DNA of 64,000 nt from Allolobophora icterica. Its lineage: Eukaryota > Annelida > Clitellata > Crassiclitellata > Lumbricidae. Below, in pieces: positions 1-11,771 of this stretch (positions are counted from its first letter, which is position 1; each line of letters begins with the position of its first letter). A program made the translations under genes and the position numbers. The notes under the pieces are model-generated. The model made no database searches. It was not told the DNA's origin and saw only the letters and a program-made list of their open reading frames with translations. The stretch covers positions 42,303,247 to 42,367,246 of the forward strand of contig OY744607.1 in NCBI GenBank assembly GCA_963556255.1. The letters run 5' to 3'.

Positions 1-16
1 ACACATCAGTACATAC

Positions 17-424
17 TAGAGCTGTACCGATGCATCGGGAGCATTCGTAATCGGGCCGATTATTAGAGGAATCGGCATAATCGGTATCGGTGAAAAAGTA
101 TCGGCGCCGATGCAAGTTATTTTACAGTTGACGTTTTTTGCACAATAATCGTTGCAAATAGAAAAATGAGCACAAGTATCTATGTCTTGTTTCTTATCAT
201 TGATTTATATTAGCATTGCACTACCTAGCAGACACCGTAGAAACCACAGATCTATTATACACAGGAATGGAAACTCCTTAATAGCCCTTATGTAACGTCG
301 TATCATGAAGTAGTTTTTGGGCGATAATAAAATAATCGGCTTCATACGCGGTATCGGCTATTACAATAATCGGCTATACGCGGTATCGGAATAATCGGCA
401 AAAAGCCTTATCGGTACAGCTCTA
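17..424. mobile_element. hAT-type MITE with ATCGG repeats
   Basis: The ends are perfect 15-bp terminal inverted repeats, TAGAGCTGTACCGAT at 17-31 and its complement at 410-424. The flanks are an exact 8-bp direct repeat, GTACATAC at 9-16 and 425-432, the target duplication expected of hAT elements. The element is 408 bp and has no coding capacity. The pentamer ATCGG or its complement recurs about 14 times, concentrated in the outer 110 bp of each side. Such dense subterminal motifs are known transposase-binding regions in hAT elements; that role here is inferred. Intact TIRs and TSD suggest a fairly recent insertion into an ACAT repeat. Confidence 0.9.
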
Positions 425-640
425 GTACATACATACATATATACATACATATATATACATGCATACAATCCTAATACACACATACATATATACATACATA
501 TATGCATACCTAATACATACATGCGTATATACATATATTATATACATAGGTTTTGCATGCATACACACATATATTCGTACATGCATCCGTACAAGCATAC
601 ATACATACTTGTGCGTACACTCATATGTACGCACATATAT
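425..640. repeat. (ACAT)n-rich degenerate microsatellite
   Basis: Degenerate CATA/TACA repeats with interruptions. The first MITE of the window is inserted at its left edge. Open frames here are repeat translations. Confidence 0.9.
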
Positions 641-1590
641 TTATCTCCGTTTTATCAATCTTTAATATTTTCAGATCTTTACCTTTATCGATCTCTACTC
701 ACTTCGATCTATCACTTTCAAGAGCGATCATTCAATCCATGCCTCACTTTATTGCATTATGATTTACACATGACTTTAATTAACTTTAATTAATTCATAC
801 TGCTTATTTAACAACGTCTTAATTCTTTTTGTGACGTTTGGCGGCATAGAGGTTCCGAATGGAACTTTGTTCGTGTGCTGCGAATAATTCACCCGGGTAA
901 AAATTTTTACATCGTGTGTCGTAGTTACAACAGTTGCCGAAACCCCATCCGGTGCCGAGGGAACTAATCGCTTTTAATGTCCCGCGGCTAAATGTTATGT
1001 ACGTTTGATATTCCGGTTGGACCTGGGGCGAGTGGATGCTTAAAACGACGGACACAGTCCAACGCTGTTTCATTTAATATGCATCGACCAAGGACGGGTG
1101 CTGTTTGTGTTATTTGCGGTCGAAGCTTTCCAAGTTTGTTTTTATGGGGAAGACAGGCGATTCTTCTTCTGTTCTCGACTGCTGTGCGGGTAGGAATCAG
1201 TGTTTGCAAGCCAACAGATGAATCGTTCGGTTTCGACCGTGTATGGCTTGTGCAAATGAATCGCAAGCATAAAGATCGCATTGCCAGCGTAAACAGAAGC
1301 GAGTAATTTCCGCCTACGGGAGACAAAGGCATATATAGCCTGCAGCGGAGCAAATGTTTCCCGAAAATAAAATGAACGCCCGTTTTATGGCCCACTCTGT
1401 ACGTCCTTCAGATTAATGTCCGCTAAAAGCAGATGATGGCGTGGATGGGCGTAAGTGTCTGGCAGTGTATATTTGTCTTTGTTGGCACGTGTGTTTATGG
1501 CTATTGCTATAGCGCCATTAGAAACATTGAAAATCTGGGCAGATGCAGGTTAATGATTATAGGTCGGAAATGTCTCTTGAGGTATCTGTG
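641..1590. other. No recognised gene; single-copy-looking DNA
   Basis: This stretch is not low-complexity and holds overlapping open frames on both strands (988-1395 minus, 992-1306 plus). Neither translation resembles a family I recognise, and no splice-supported exon could be defined. Confidence 0.5.
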
Positions 1591-1770
1591 GCGAATAAGT
1601 TCAACCTTAGGCAGATGAAGCTTAAATTTAGGCAGGGAAAGTCTAAAATTAGGCATGCAGTGGAGTCAGATGCTAGGCATGGCAATTGCGTCGTTATCGT
1701 TAATCTCAGTGTAACTCTTGTTAGTCCAGTTAAGTCTAAAGTTAGGCAGACAAAGTGTAAGGCTGAGCAA
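1590..1770. repeat. Degenerate minisatellite with TTAGGCA motif
   Basis: Several imperfect units of roughly 27 bp contain the core TTAGGCA, for example near 1606, 1627, 1650 and 1741. The copies are diverged, so the array looks old. Confidence 0.5.
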
Positions 1771-1848
1771 AGGGTATAGAGAGACATAGATAGAGAGACA
1801 AAGACAGATGAAGATAGAGAAAGACAGACAGACAGACAGTGAGAGAAA

Positions 1849-2170
<322 letters not shown>

Positions 2171-2255
2171 GATGGTCTGACGCTGTTATTACGTCTCGTC
2201 AACCAGTCTTAGATTTCTCAGATATGTTCACCGTTTCCTCTCTCTCTCTTCCTCT

Positions 2256-2537
2256 CAGTGGTGTAGTCCTAAAAATGAAGTGGGGGAACGCCTGGAAATT
2301 GAGACGCCATTTACATAGAATATTTAGTATAGAGCCAACACATATATAAATATATATGCGAAACTGCGAAAGGCTCCAGTAAGTAAGCAGTTGAAACTGT
2401 GAGTCTTGAAGTCTTCTTTGTTCATTTATTTCAGCAGAATTTGCAGAAATGCTGCAAAATAGTGAGGGATCGCGTTCCCTCCCTGGAAAAAGTGCGGGAA
2501 CGGCGTTCCCCCGCGTTCCCGCCCCACTACACCACTG
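2256..2537. mobile_element. hAT-type MITE, CAGTGGTGTAGT ends, GGAACG motif
   Basis: A 282-bp element with perfect 12-bp inverted ends, CAGTGGTGTAGT at 2256-2267 and its complement at 2526-2537. The exact 8-bp target duplication CTTCCTCT lies at 2248-2255 and 2538-2545. GGAACG lies about 30 bp inside the left end. The right end has two direct copies and one inverted copy of GGGAAC. The terminal 12 bp are identical to those of the transposase-bearing element at 29319-30287, so the same or a related transposase probably moved both. No coding capacity. Confidence 0.92.
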
Positions 2538-2539
2538 CT

Positions 2540-3010
2540 TCCTCTGTATCTGTATCTGTATATGTCCTTGTTTCTCTCGCTCTCTGTCTCTGTATATGCC
2601 TCTGTCTATATCTCTGTCTTTCTTTCAAAATCAAATTATGAAATGTTTGCAACCATCCTGCTTCTCTTTCTGTTTATCTCTATCTATGTATCTCCATCCA
2701 TGTCTATCTGCCTCTGCCTCTCTGCCTCTATTCCTATCTGTCTGTCTCGGTCCCTGTGAAATGTTTGCCAACCGTTCGTCAGCTGAACAAACAAACGTCC
2801 GTATTGGTCGATAATACGGATGACTGGAATCGAATAAGAAAGGTCCGTGGAAGCAAAGAGTAGGATGTCCGTTTGCAATCTGTCTATCCGTCTGTCTGTC
2901 CATCTGTCTATATGTCTATCCGTCTCTCTGTCAATATAGCTGTCTGTATGCATGTTTGTCCGTCTGTCTATCTGTCCGTCTGTCTGCAAGTCCATCTGTC
3001 TCTCCGTCTG
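2540..3010. repeat. Degenerate (TCTG)n/(TCTCTG)n tract
   Basis: Pyrimidine-rich repeats of CTGT and CTCTGTCT with a non-repetitive interruption at about 2755-2870. Confidence 0.8.
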
Positions 3011-3229
3011 TCTCTCTGTTCGTCAGATTTCGAAGCTCCATTAAGGACACTGAACCCTGGGGCAATCGCCCGTAACCCGCCCTTCATTCAGATGCCAGTG
3101 TGATGATGACGATCGCTCGAAATGGTCTTCAGATGAGCAGTTAAAATTGTCCCTAAGGCTGGATGTCTCTGTGACAGTTTGCAGACGATGAGGACAGACA
3201 AAGCGGATCAGAGGGTGACACACAGCAGG

Positions 3230-3650
3230 ACAAACACAGCGTCAGAAACATAGACAACAAAGAAAGAGGTACACGGACAGATAGAAGTACAGATGCAGAG
3301 ACAGTGATGAAGAAAGAGAGACAGAGGAGAAGATGCAGAGACAGAGACAACCACGGAGAGAAACATACACAGACATAGAGATAGAAACAGAGACAGCGAT
3401 GAAGAGGGAGATACAGCGAGACAGAGACAGAGGTAAACACAAACACAGTAACGGAGAGATAGAAACAGACACAGAGAAAGCGACGGAGAAAGAGACAGAT
3501 TGAGAGAGCGAAGGAAAAATGAATGAAGAGTTTAACGCGTACAGAGCCAGAGAAAGAGAAACGCACAGACAGATAAAGACAAACAGTGATACACAGGCTG
3601 AGACCGACAGACAGATAGACAGACAGAGAATGATAGGCAGAAAGACAAAG
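3230..3650. repeat. Degenerate (GACAGA)n tract
   Basis: Purine-rich GACAGA/AGAGAC repeats with many substitutions. Long minus-strand open frames here are low-complexity Leu/Ser/Cys translations. Confidence 0.85.
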
Positions 3651-3749
3651 AGAAAGCGCAAATGGAATATGGGAAACAGGACGAGAAACTTATGAAGATA
3701 CTGATGTTGCTGTATTAACAATGACGTTGCCAGAATTGAAGAATTTTCG

Positions 3750-4085
3750 GTGATGGTGTAACTATCAGCTCCAACCTACGAACTCACCAAACCTCACTCT
3801 TGCTATCTCTCCACAGGTCTTTCACTCCAAACTGAAAACACTGCTCTTTCACAAATCCTATCCCGATTCCGCCTCTTCCCTTTACCTCCCTCGCCATTCC
3901 AACCCTAGACACCACCCATCTTAGCCGTCTGACCGTCTGCACGATTAACCCCTTTGGACCTGGAACCGACTTCACACCCCCACCTATCGATTATGATTTG
4001 ACTACGCGCCTGTGAATAAGCTGGTTCCTGCGACTTCACTTTTGGGCGCTATAGAAATCTCGAGATTACGATTACGATTACGATC
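3750..4085 (+). mobile_element. CR1/L2-like LINE, 3' end fragment
   Basis: The plus strand encodes the end of a LINE ORF2: the typical FHSKLKTLLF segment at about 3821-3850, then a Ser/Pro-rich tail with frame breaks. It continues through a 3' UTR (AATAAGCTGGT at about 4015) and ends with GGCGCTATAGAAAT and a short (ATTACG)n tail at 4064-4083. The same ORF end, UTR and tail occur on the minus strand at 32305-33722 and 59040-59540, so these are one family. 5'-truncated and dead. Confidence 0.8.
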
Positions 4086-5130
4086 CGTATGGTCCACCAC
4101 TGTGAAAGAATGGACCTGAACCTGAAAAGAAGGAGCATGAATCTGAAAAGAAGGGGTCTGACTTTGACAAAGGGTGCCTGAAACTGAGAAAGAACGGGCC
4201 TGCGTCTGAAAAAGAAAATCTATCATATCTGATAAAGGACGAATTTTTACCACAGTAATTTCGGGGAGTCCTGAAATATCATGTAATTAATTACTACTGT
4301 CGATCCGGCGCAATTATAATTGTAATTAGTAACTTATATTGCCCCGGTGTCTAATGAACAAGGCATCAACCGATGGCACACCAAAAAGAAAGACGTCATC
4401 AGATCAGTATCCTGACGACCAGTCAACCAAAACATAGAGAGACAGCAATGGTGAATAAGCAATTTTAAACAGAATAAGTTTTAAGTTGAAAACGAAATGA
4501 CAAACGACTGAGCAGAACATGCAGATACGGAAAGAGAGTTTCAAATTGTGAAGTTGCTTAAGATGAAGATGCCGATGATTACGATGATGCTGCTGAAGAT
4601 GAAGATGATGATGACGATGCTGCTGCTGCTGAAGATGAAGATGAGGACAAGATGAAGCAGATGTTCTTTGTTTTAAGTTGCAGTTTTCTCTAATTACAAA
4701 TCAAACCCACGCGCCTTAATTTTCTCACGGATATCGAAACACGTAAGCTTATTGCAAGCCGAAATTGACAATGCATGTGACAGACAGCATCGGTAATCAC
4801 AACATTCGGTTTCTATCCAGAGCCGCCCAAAGGGAATGATATTCTTGTCACTAATGACAGAAATATTGTTCCTTTTTAATGCATATATTTATACAAGAAT
4901 TATTTTTCTGCCAGTGTCAGAGATACCATTCTATATGTATATAGATATAAAATTTTTATATTACACACACATTATATAAATGCCTTAGAGATTAATGCTA
5001 TTTCAGTATATATTCTCGTTGATATTCTTAGACTTTGACGGCGTCATCAGTTTTTCGGAGAACGTCTGGTGTCTAATGAGGCAGAGGATTTTAATTTCAA
5101 ACTGACTGATGGGCGAATATGACAGAAGAA
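4086..5130. other. No gene recognised
   Basis: Mostly AT-rich DNA with a run of imperfect GATGAAGATGC trinucleotide-type repeats at about 4560-4660. No supported coding region or element boundary was seen. Confidence 0.5.
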
Positions 5131-5134
5131 ACGA

Positions 5135-5178
5135 AGGATGAGGAGGAGGAGGATGGGAGGGAGGGAGGAGGCGAAGTA

Positions 5179-5209
<31 letters not shown>

Positions 5210-5375
5210 AAGAAGAAGAAGAAGAAGAAGAAGAAGAAGAGGAGGAGGAGGAGGAGAGGAAGAGGAGGAGAAGGAGGAGAAGGAGGAGGAGAAGAAGAAG
5301 AAGAAGAAGAGGAGGAGGAGGAAGAGGAGGAGAAGGAGGAGAAGGAGGAGGAGGAGAAGAAGAAGAAGAAGACGA
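5135..5375. repeat. (GAA)n/(GAG)n polypurine tract
   Basis: About 240 bp almost entirely purine on the plus strand, alternating GAA and GAG blocks. Open frames of Lys/Glu/Arg, Ser or Leu runs in all registers are repeat translations. Confidence 0.95.
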
Positions 5376-5455
5376 ACAGTATCTAAAGCTAAACCGGAGA
5401 GGAAGCCTTGCATATGAAGTGTCATCGACTTCATTTTTCGTAGCTTCGGTATATA

Positions 5456-5655
5456 TATATGTGGGCGATTGGCCAGACCTCTCCCTCCCCGTCTGATCTT
5501 CCCACCGATAGTTTACCATCACTGTACGCGTTTTAGCTGTGTTGGCTGGGAGCACAAGTGGAGCAGAAATCTCGCCAAAGATTTCTGAATCCCGTCCTCT
5601 CGGTTGACAGTCCAGTATGCTAACCACCTGGACTATCGCGCACTCCCCATAACGA
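5456..5655 (-). mobile_element. tRNA-derived SINE, family B
   Basis: Read on the minus strand, the element starts near 5655 with a tRNA-like head: GATAGTCCAGGTGGTTAGCA (box A-like), then GGGATTCAGAAATC (a decayed box B). The body contains GATTTCTGCTCCAC and GGGAGGGAGAGG. The same body occurs on the minus strand at 18110-18290, on the plus strand at 63080-63290, and as a 3' piece at 44515-44600. Pol III promoter function is inferred from box similarity only. Confidence 0.7.
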
Positions 5656-6096
5656 TACTAATAAATTTCGCAACTGTAACCCTGCTACTGATGCTGCTGC
5701 GTCCATACATTCTGGACATCACATACATACATATATATACTTCAGCGCATTGTGAGTACTTGCTATCGTATACTATAGTGATGATAATAATGAAGCCTCG
5801 TGGGCAAATGTGGTTCAATGGACGGGTGGAGAGAGTAAACCTCCAGCCATCGCCTTTCTTCTGGCTTCGACTATCATCAGGCTCTTTGTTCTTCTGTAAA
5901 TATAATGATAGGTTGAGGGGACGAACAACATGCGCATTTATTATGCATGCAGTGTATACATATATGCTGATATCTGTGTAACATATATATTATAAGGATA
6001 TGTGATATTTATGTGATATGTAAGTGTATTAAGGGGACATGTGCCCATACATAACCAACACTGTGGCACACCTAATATTTAATTTATTCATTTACG

Positions 6097-6290
6097 CCGT
6101 ATATATATATATATTCCATTGAATACAGTATATATATATATATATTCCATTGAATACAGTATATATATATATATTCCATTGAATACAGTATATATATATA
6201 TTCCATTGAATACAGTATATATATATTCCATTGAATACAGTATATATATATGTAAGTCTACTGTATTCAATGGAATATATTTATATACGG
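6097..6290. repeat. Decrementing TA-spaced array with inverted end
   Basis: The 15-mer TTCCATTGAATACAG occurs five times in direct orientation, starting at 6114, 6145, 6174, 6201 and 6226, separated by (TA)n spacers. The start-to-start distances are 31, 29, 27 and 25 bp. A perfect inverted copy lies at 6261-6275. The outer ends are CCGTATATA at 6097 and TATACGG at 6290. The whole block can fold as a hairpin and may be a foldback element or MITE with one arm amplified. Confidence 0.85.
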
Positions 6291-6509
6291 TTTGTCTAGT
6301 GGTATGTGATGGCGGTTTATTGCAACTGCATTTAGAGTTCGTCGTCGCCGGTCCGAGGGTTTTATTTGCCTTCTAAGAAAGTCATCGATCGAAGTCATAC
6401 GTCGTCGTGCGTTGAGAGTCTTTGCAACAACGAGTCATTCGCTCGCTCCACTGACGACAGATAATGCTCCACTCGCCTAAATAATTTAGGCAAAGGTTCC
6501 GTTTCCTAT

Positions 6510-6612
6510 TTGGAAGAGAGAGAGAGAAAGATAGGTGGACAGGAAGACGTACAAGACAACCAGAGAGAGAACCAGAGGAGACAGAAGGTGAGAGTGTGAG
6601 AGAGTGAGAACC

Positions 6613-6653
<41 letters not shown>

Positions 6654-6960
6654 GACAGAGAGAGACAGAGAGAGACAGAGAGAGACAGAGAGAGACAGAG
6701 AGAGACAGAGACAGAGAGAGACAGAGGCAGAGACAGAGACAGAGACAGAGACAGAGACAGAGACAGAGACAGAGACAGAGAGACAGAGAGACAGAGAGAC
6801 AGAGACAGAGACAGAGACAGACAGACAGACAGACAGAGAGCTATAGACAGTGAGAATGAGAGAAAGAATGTGTAAGAGTGAGAGAGATTGTGTGAGATTG
6901 AAAGAGAGAGGGTGAGAGAGACAGAGAGAGCGAGAGGGAGAGAGATACAGTAAAAACGGA
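6510..6960. repeat. (GA)n/(GACAGA)n microsatellite
   Basis: Interrupted GAGA, GACAGAGA and GACA blocks. Open frames on both strands are Ser/Leu or Arg/Glu repeat translations. Confidence 0.95.
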
Positions 6961-7049
6961 CTCTAAGCAGCACGGAGCCTGATACCTCCTGTGTATCAAC
7001 GGTATTAGTTTTTTACAACAACAGCCTCTGTTGTTGTAAAAAGCTAATC

Positions 7050-7470
7050 GACATTAAGACAAACTGAGGCCAAAAAAGGGCCAAATGTGCATATACCGAA
7101 TATGAGGCCATTTGCTTAGATCACCAAAAGACAAAAGACAAAGGCAAGCCAAGACCAAAGAACTGGGTCAAATTATGTCAAATCAGAACAATGCCAAAGA
7201 GGCCAACAGAGTTCAAATGCTATGGCAACAGTGAAAAAAACAGAATGATAACGGAGGCCAAAAACTAAGGGCAACGAAAATAAAACGTAGTAGCAATAGA
7301 GCTCAAAAACTATGGAGAACGTTAGCCAAATATTAAGTGCAACGAAGGCCAAAAACTAAACCAACGGAGCTTAAGGACAAGGGACAATGGAGGCCAAATA
7401 CTGAGTGCAACGAAGATCGGATCGTGGGCATCGGAGGCCAAAGCATCATAGGGGTCAAAAGTTGCACGCA
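7050..7470. repeat. Degenerate GAGGCCAAA minisatellite
   Basis: The phrase GAGGCCAAA recurs irregularly (for example 7102, 7251, 7399 and 7434), often followed by AACTAAG and GCAACGAA. Unit length varies around 30-50 bp and copies are strongly diverged. Confidence 0.55.
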
Positions 7471-7763
7471 ACTGGATCAGATAGCCTCCAAGTAATCAAA
7501 AACAGTAATTGCTCTCTTCAGGCAATATAATACATACGAGGCACTCTGGAGAAAGGGAGCCTGTAGACTGCATAGAAACGGTCGAATGCCGAAGGGACAA
7601 GTAGAAAGAACACGATCTGGAAGAAATTAGAAAGATCAAGCCATAATGAGAGGGATCACTCGATATTCCCGTTTTTAAATTACGCAGGTCACACCACACG
7701 TCACGATTTGAGCTATCCGATTACTATTGCTATTACGATTATTATTAGTGGTAGTAATAGTAT

Positions 7764-7882
7764 GTATTTATGTACGTATGTATGTATGTATGTATGTGTG
7801 TATGTATGTATGTATGCATGTATGTATGTATGAATGTGTGTATGTATGTAGTAGTGCTAGTAGTAGTAGTAGTAGTAGTAGT

Positions 7883-7936
<54 letters not shown>

Positions 7937-7937
7937 T

Positions 7938-8014
<77 letters not shown>

Positions 8015-8040
8015 CGAAGAAGTAGCAGTAGTAGCTGTAA
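7764..8040. repeat. Compound (GTAT)n-(AGT)n-(AGC)n-(AGT)n microsatellite
   Basis: GTAT repeats to about 7850, then AGT, a block of AGC (about 7884-7931), then AGT to about 8013. Apparent poly-Ser, poly-Ala, poly-Val and poly-Leu frames are artefacts. Confidence 0.95.
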
Positions 8041-8284
8041 TAGTAGTAGTTGTTGTAATAATCGTGGTAGTAGCAGGAATTGGAGTAGTCCTTTCAGCCT
8101 GAGATGGTCTTGCATTGTAGATGGCAGGTGGTAGACTGTTGGAGATGGTCTTATATCTTACACTTCTTTACTTTTATAATTATCATGATGATGATGATGA
8201 TCATCATCATCAGTCCCTGTCGCCAGTCATTTGGCAGCGATAGGTACGAATAAATGTCTTCCATTGTCCGCGGTCACTTGTCAT

Positions 8285-9539
8285 CATATCCCTAAAGCCG
8301 CCGCCGTTAGCCGCCGAGCCGAAAAATTTATGCAAGCCGAAAAACCGCCGGAAAATTTGCGGCCTAGCCGAAAAACCGCCGAGAGTTATTTCACGGCTAG
8401 CCGGCGGAAACGTTCGGCTAGAACATGCACACAGTTGTGATTATAAAGTTTCCACGCTGGCTTGCTAGTTTGTACTTTAGTGCGCAATGAGCGGTGACTG
8501 TGAGTATTGACGTCAGTTACATGGCCGTCTAATCTTCTGTCCAGGCTGTCATATGTTGCATATATTCCGAGTTCTACTTCCGGTTTTACATTCAATGTTA
8601 AATATTTCTAATTATCTCTCATGCAGGTTAGTGCAGAGTGCACACTCTTACTATACTGCTTCAAAAGCGGATGCAGTCTATTACCAGAATTTTCACTTGT
8701 TATTGTTTTTGTGAAATTCTGTGTATCTCTTTCTTTTTCTCCCGCTATGCGGCGAGGCCTACACCTATTGATGCATGTCTGGTGGCATGTTATGTTTGTG
8801 GTTCTAACTTACAATCAGTATTACATACTCGTGAATCGTAATTGAATGTGAACTCAATGCAATGTATGTGAACTGAAAACATTAAATGTCCGTTTGTGTC
8901 TTAACATAATTATTTGAATTGATTTCTAACATTATTTTCAGACTGAGTGGATATTGCCCTCCTTTCGCTTTAAAAGTATATGCCCTAATGTATATTTTAT
9001 TACTGTTTGAATGATTGATGCACTCGTAGCCGAAAAAGGTAGTTTACGTTCTTTTACGGCTATAGCCGTAAAAGGTATACGCTCTTTTACGGTCAGCCGT
9101 AAAAGGTATACGCTCTTTTACGGTCAGCCGTAAAAGGTATACGCTCTTTTACGGTTAGCCGTAAAAGGTATACGCTCTTTTACGGTTAGCCGTAAAAGGT
9201 ATACGCTCTTTTACGGTTAGCCGTAAAAGGTATACGCTCTTTTACGGTCAGCCGTAAAAGGTATACGCTCTTTTACGGTTAGCCGTAAAAGGTATACGCT
9301 CTTTTACGGTCAGCCGTAAAAGGTATACGCTCTTTTACGGTCAGCCGTAAAAGGTATACGCTCTTTTACGGTTAGCCGTAAAAGGTATACGCTCTTTTAC
9401 GGTTAGCCGTAAAAGGTATACGCTCTTTTACGGCTAGCCGAAAAAGGTACGTTTACGCTCTTTTACGGCTAGCCGAAAAACCAGCCGTAAATTTTCTCAA
9501 GCCAGCTGTTAACCAGAAAAATTACGGCTTAGGGGTATA
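8285..9539. mobile_element. hAT-like element with internal palindromic minisatellite
   Basis: The flanks carry an exact 8-bp direct repeat, CTTGTCAT at 8277-8284 and 9540-9547. The ends are imperfect inverted repeats: CATATCCCTAA on the left and, complemented, TATACCCCTAA on the right. Both ends are rich in AGCCG/CGGCT with A-runs, and AAAACCGCC recurs in the left 120 bp. The interior from 9040 to 9470 is a regular 31-bp array. No transposase was recognised, so it is non-autonomous. The hAT assignment rests on TSD length and subterminal motif density. Confidence 0.75.
9040..9470. repeat. 31-bp palindromic tandem array
   Basis: Twelve units start with GTATACG at 9075 and every 31 bp to 9416 without an indel. 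Each unit contains CTTTTACGG, three variable bases, then CCGTAAAAG, so each can form a hairpin; GTATAC is itself palindromic. The only common variant is TCA versus TTA in the loop. Flanking partial units are more diverged. It lies wholly inside the element 8285-9539. Confidence 0.95.
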
Positions 9540-9547
9540 CTTGTCAT

Positions 9548-10285
9548 GGCTTTACCTTATCTTAATTACCTTGCCTAATATTACCTATACCCTGCGTTAC
9601 TCTCCCAGCTCTGCTTTACCTTAAACCTTCCACACTGAATTCACCTCAACTTACCATACCAAACCCATGCTTGTCTAAAGCTGTGAGCATAAAAAAGCAA
9701 TCATGTTCCCAACCTACGTTGTTATCCGATCCATCTTCTCGTTCGAAATCCCGTTGAAACGAGACTACGCCTCAACCACGTTCCTGGCGCTCCCCTACAC
9801 GACGGCGCGGGATGAAAAGCCAACAGCAGCAGCAGCAGCAGCAGGAACAGGAGCTCTAGGATTTTCCCATCTGCAAATATCCGGCGAACACCGTTCCCTT
9901 CCTCTAGGACTCGCTGGGTTTCATTCAGACCGCAATCGTATCGTCCACAGCCCAGCGTCCGTTTAATCGCATGTGGACGCGGGCCACTGACTGGCCGAGC
10001 CGCAACTGCCTCTTACCCTGACCGGTCGAATGCCGCTACGAACGGCCGTCGATTAAAACGCAGCCGGATGTCTCTTCTTTGTCTGGTCGCCCGTGAAATC
10101 CGACGGATGGCTTCGACGGTGTATAGGGTCCTGTTGCATGGCGCTTATCAGCAGTAATGCCATGGACCGACCGACCGACCGACCGACCGATCGGTGGCTG
10201 TAGTCCTATCCCAGGTCCTAAGTCAGTGTGTTGCAGTTGTTGCACAGCACGAGAACATACGTACATATGGACGTACGTATATGCA
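9548..10285. other. No gene recognised
   Basis: The first 110 bp are degenerate TTACCTTA/CTTACC repeats. The 87-codon frame at 9703-9966 includes a short CAG run and resembles nothing I know. A (GACC)n run sits at about 10165-10190. Confidence 0.45.
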
Positions 10286-10288
10286 TAC

Positions 10289-10510
10289 ATCAATCAATCA
10301 ATCAATATATCTTTATTGCAATCAATAACAACAATCAGTAATAAGAATACAGGTCATGTACTACCAGAAACTTCCGTATATCTAGATTTAATAAAAAATA
10401 AGTAATATTCCGTCTTGTCTGACCGCTGAAATGGTGCTATCGATGACAATGGGTGGCCCCAAAGGGATGGAAGTCCCGCTAAGCAGGGATACCCGACCAA
10501 ACAAATTATC
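10289..10510 (-). mobile_element. LINE 3' end with (TTGA)n tail
   Basis: On the minus strand, sequence descending from about 10510 ends in TTGCAATAAAGATATATTGA and (TTGA)n at about 10289-10307. The same TTGCAATAAA-ATTGATTG ending occurs on the plus strand at 17770-17795. This fits a non-LTR element using a short tandem tail. No protein domain remains, so the clade is uncertain. Confidence 0.5.
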
Positions 10511-10704
10511 ATCTTTTTGTAAATAACTGTTTGAATAGAATTTTTTGTAAATTATAATGTTTAACACAGAAAGAAGAAAATGAATTAATAATTGCCTTAA
10601 CTAATTCTTAATTAATGGGAGGAGAGGAAAGAAGGTGAAGAGGTAAAGGAGAAGAAAAATAGAGAGGAAAGAATAAAAGAAGAACTTAACTAAATACTCC
10701 CGGG

Positions 10705-11130
10705 GAAGTTGTACATACATACATGCATGCATGAATACATGCATACATACATCCTTACATACATGCATACATACATACATACATACATACATAAATACGT
10801 ATAATATCATAAACACATACTGTACAAACATACATACGTACACACATACATACATACAACACATACATACATACAACACATACATGCACACATACATGCA
10901 CACATACTGTACACCCATGCATACAATCACACATACAACACATACATACATACATACATACATACATACATACATAATTTACTTAATTAATACATTAAAC
11001 ATACAAATATACTTACTTACTTACTTACTTATACATACATACATACATGGCATGCATACATACTTACATACATACACACATAATGTACACACATACATAC
11101 ATATATATAGCCTACAATTATACATACATA
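10705..11130. repeat. (ACAT)n microsatellite
   Basis: Degenerate ACAT/ATAC repeats with a (CTTA)n block at about 11011-11031. All long frames here are Tyr/Ile/His/Thr or Met/Tyr/Val/Cys repeat translations. Confidence 0.95.
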
Positions 11131-11139
11131 CATGCATAC

Positions 11140-11769
11140 GTGCGTAGGCCCCTACACGTACATAGCTGTATTCAGACAGCACCACAAATTCGACGACCAT
11201 GCGAAATCGCTTACAACAGATTTCCAGGCTACACGAACATACAGCCACAGATACATATGTCATCCAATCGCGAGGCTCCTCACGTACTCGACGTTTCCAA
11301 TCATACGACAACCGCGCCGTGTTTTTACGGCACTCCCTCTCTCTGCACCACTCCCTACACCCGCGGGCCCTGCCCTCCCGACCCACCGACCCTCTTGACT
11401 CGCCTCGTCGAAGATCCACTCAGCATAATTAAGCTTTATTTGGACGGACGGCGGCGGAGCGCGTGCGTAACGAACGCAACGCATCGGAATCCTAATCTTA
11501 TTTCAGGTTCACACGACACCGTCGACGGCAGACTCGCCTCTCGCTCGCTAGGTGGCTCCGTCGAGCAGCAGATGAAAACGGATTCCGACTTTTTGTTCTC
11601 TGTGTTGCGTTTTCATCCGACAAATTGGGTTACAGAAGTAGGTGTTTATGAATAGGCGATTTAGACTCGTGCTTCTGATTAGGCCTTTTAGACCGTAAAA
11701 TTAGTTAATCGGAATGCCATTCGTTTTGATCGTACGTACCGTAGTCAAGGACCGACAAACACTCAGCCA

Positions 11770-11770
<1 letters not shown>
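11140..11770. other. GC-richer stretch, no gene recognised
   Basis: This interval is richer in G+C than its flanks and has overlapping open frames on both strands (plus frame to 11655, minus frames 11021-11419 and 11260-11484). None contains a recognisable domain. It could hide a UTR or a short exon, but I cannot define one. Confidence 0.35.

Positions 11771-11771
<1 letters not shown>

Noticed and set aside
988..1395. 135-codon minus-strand ORF as a gene
   Set aside because: An equally open plus-strand frame overlaps it, no domain is recognisable, and no splice or promoter evidence supports it.
9075..9446. CRISPR-like regular array
   Set aside because: The 31-bp period is a pure tandem repeat with no unique spacers, and it lies inside a eukaryotic transposable element.
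11047..11655. 202-codon plus-strand ORF as a gene
   Set aside because: It begins in an ACAT repeat, overlaps open frames on the other strand and contains no known domain.
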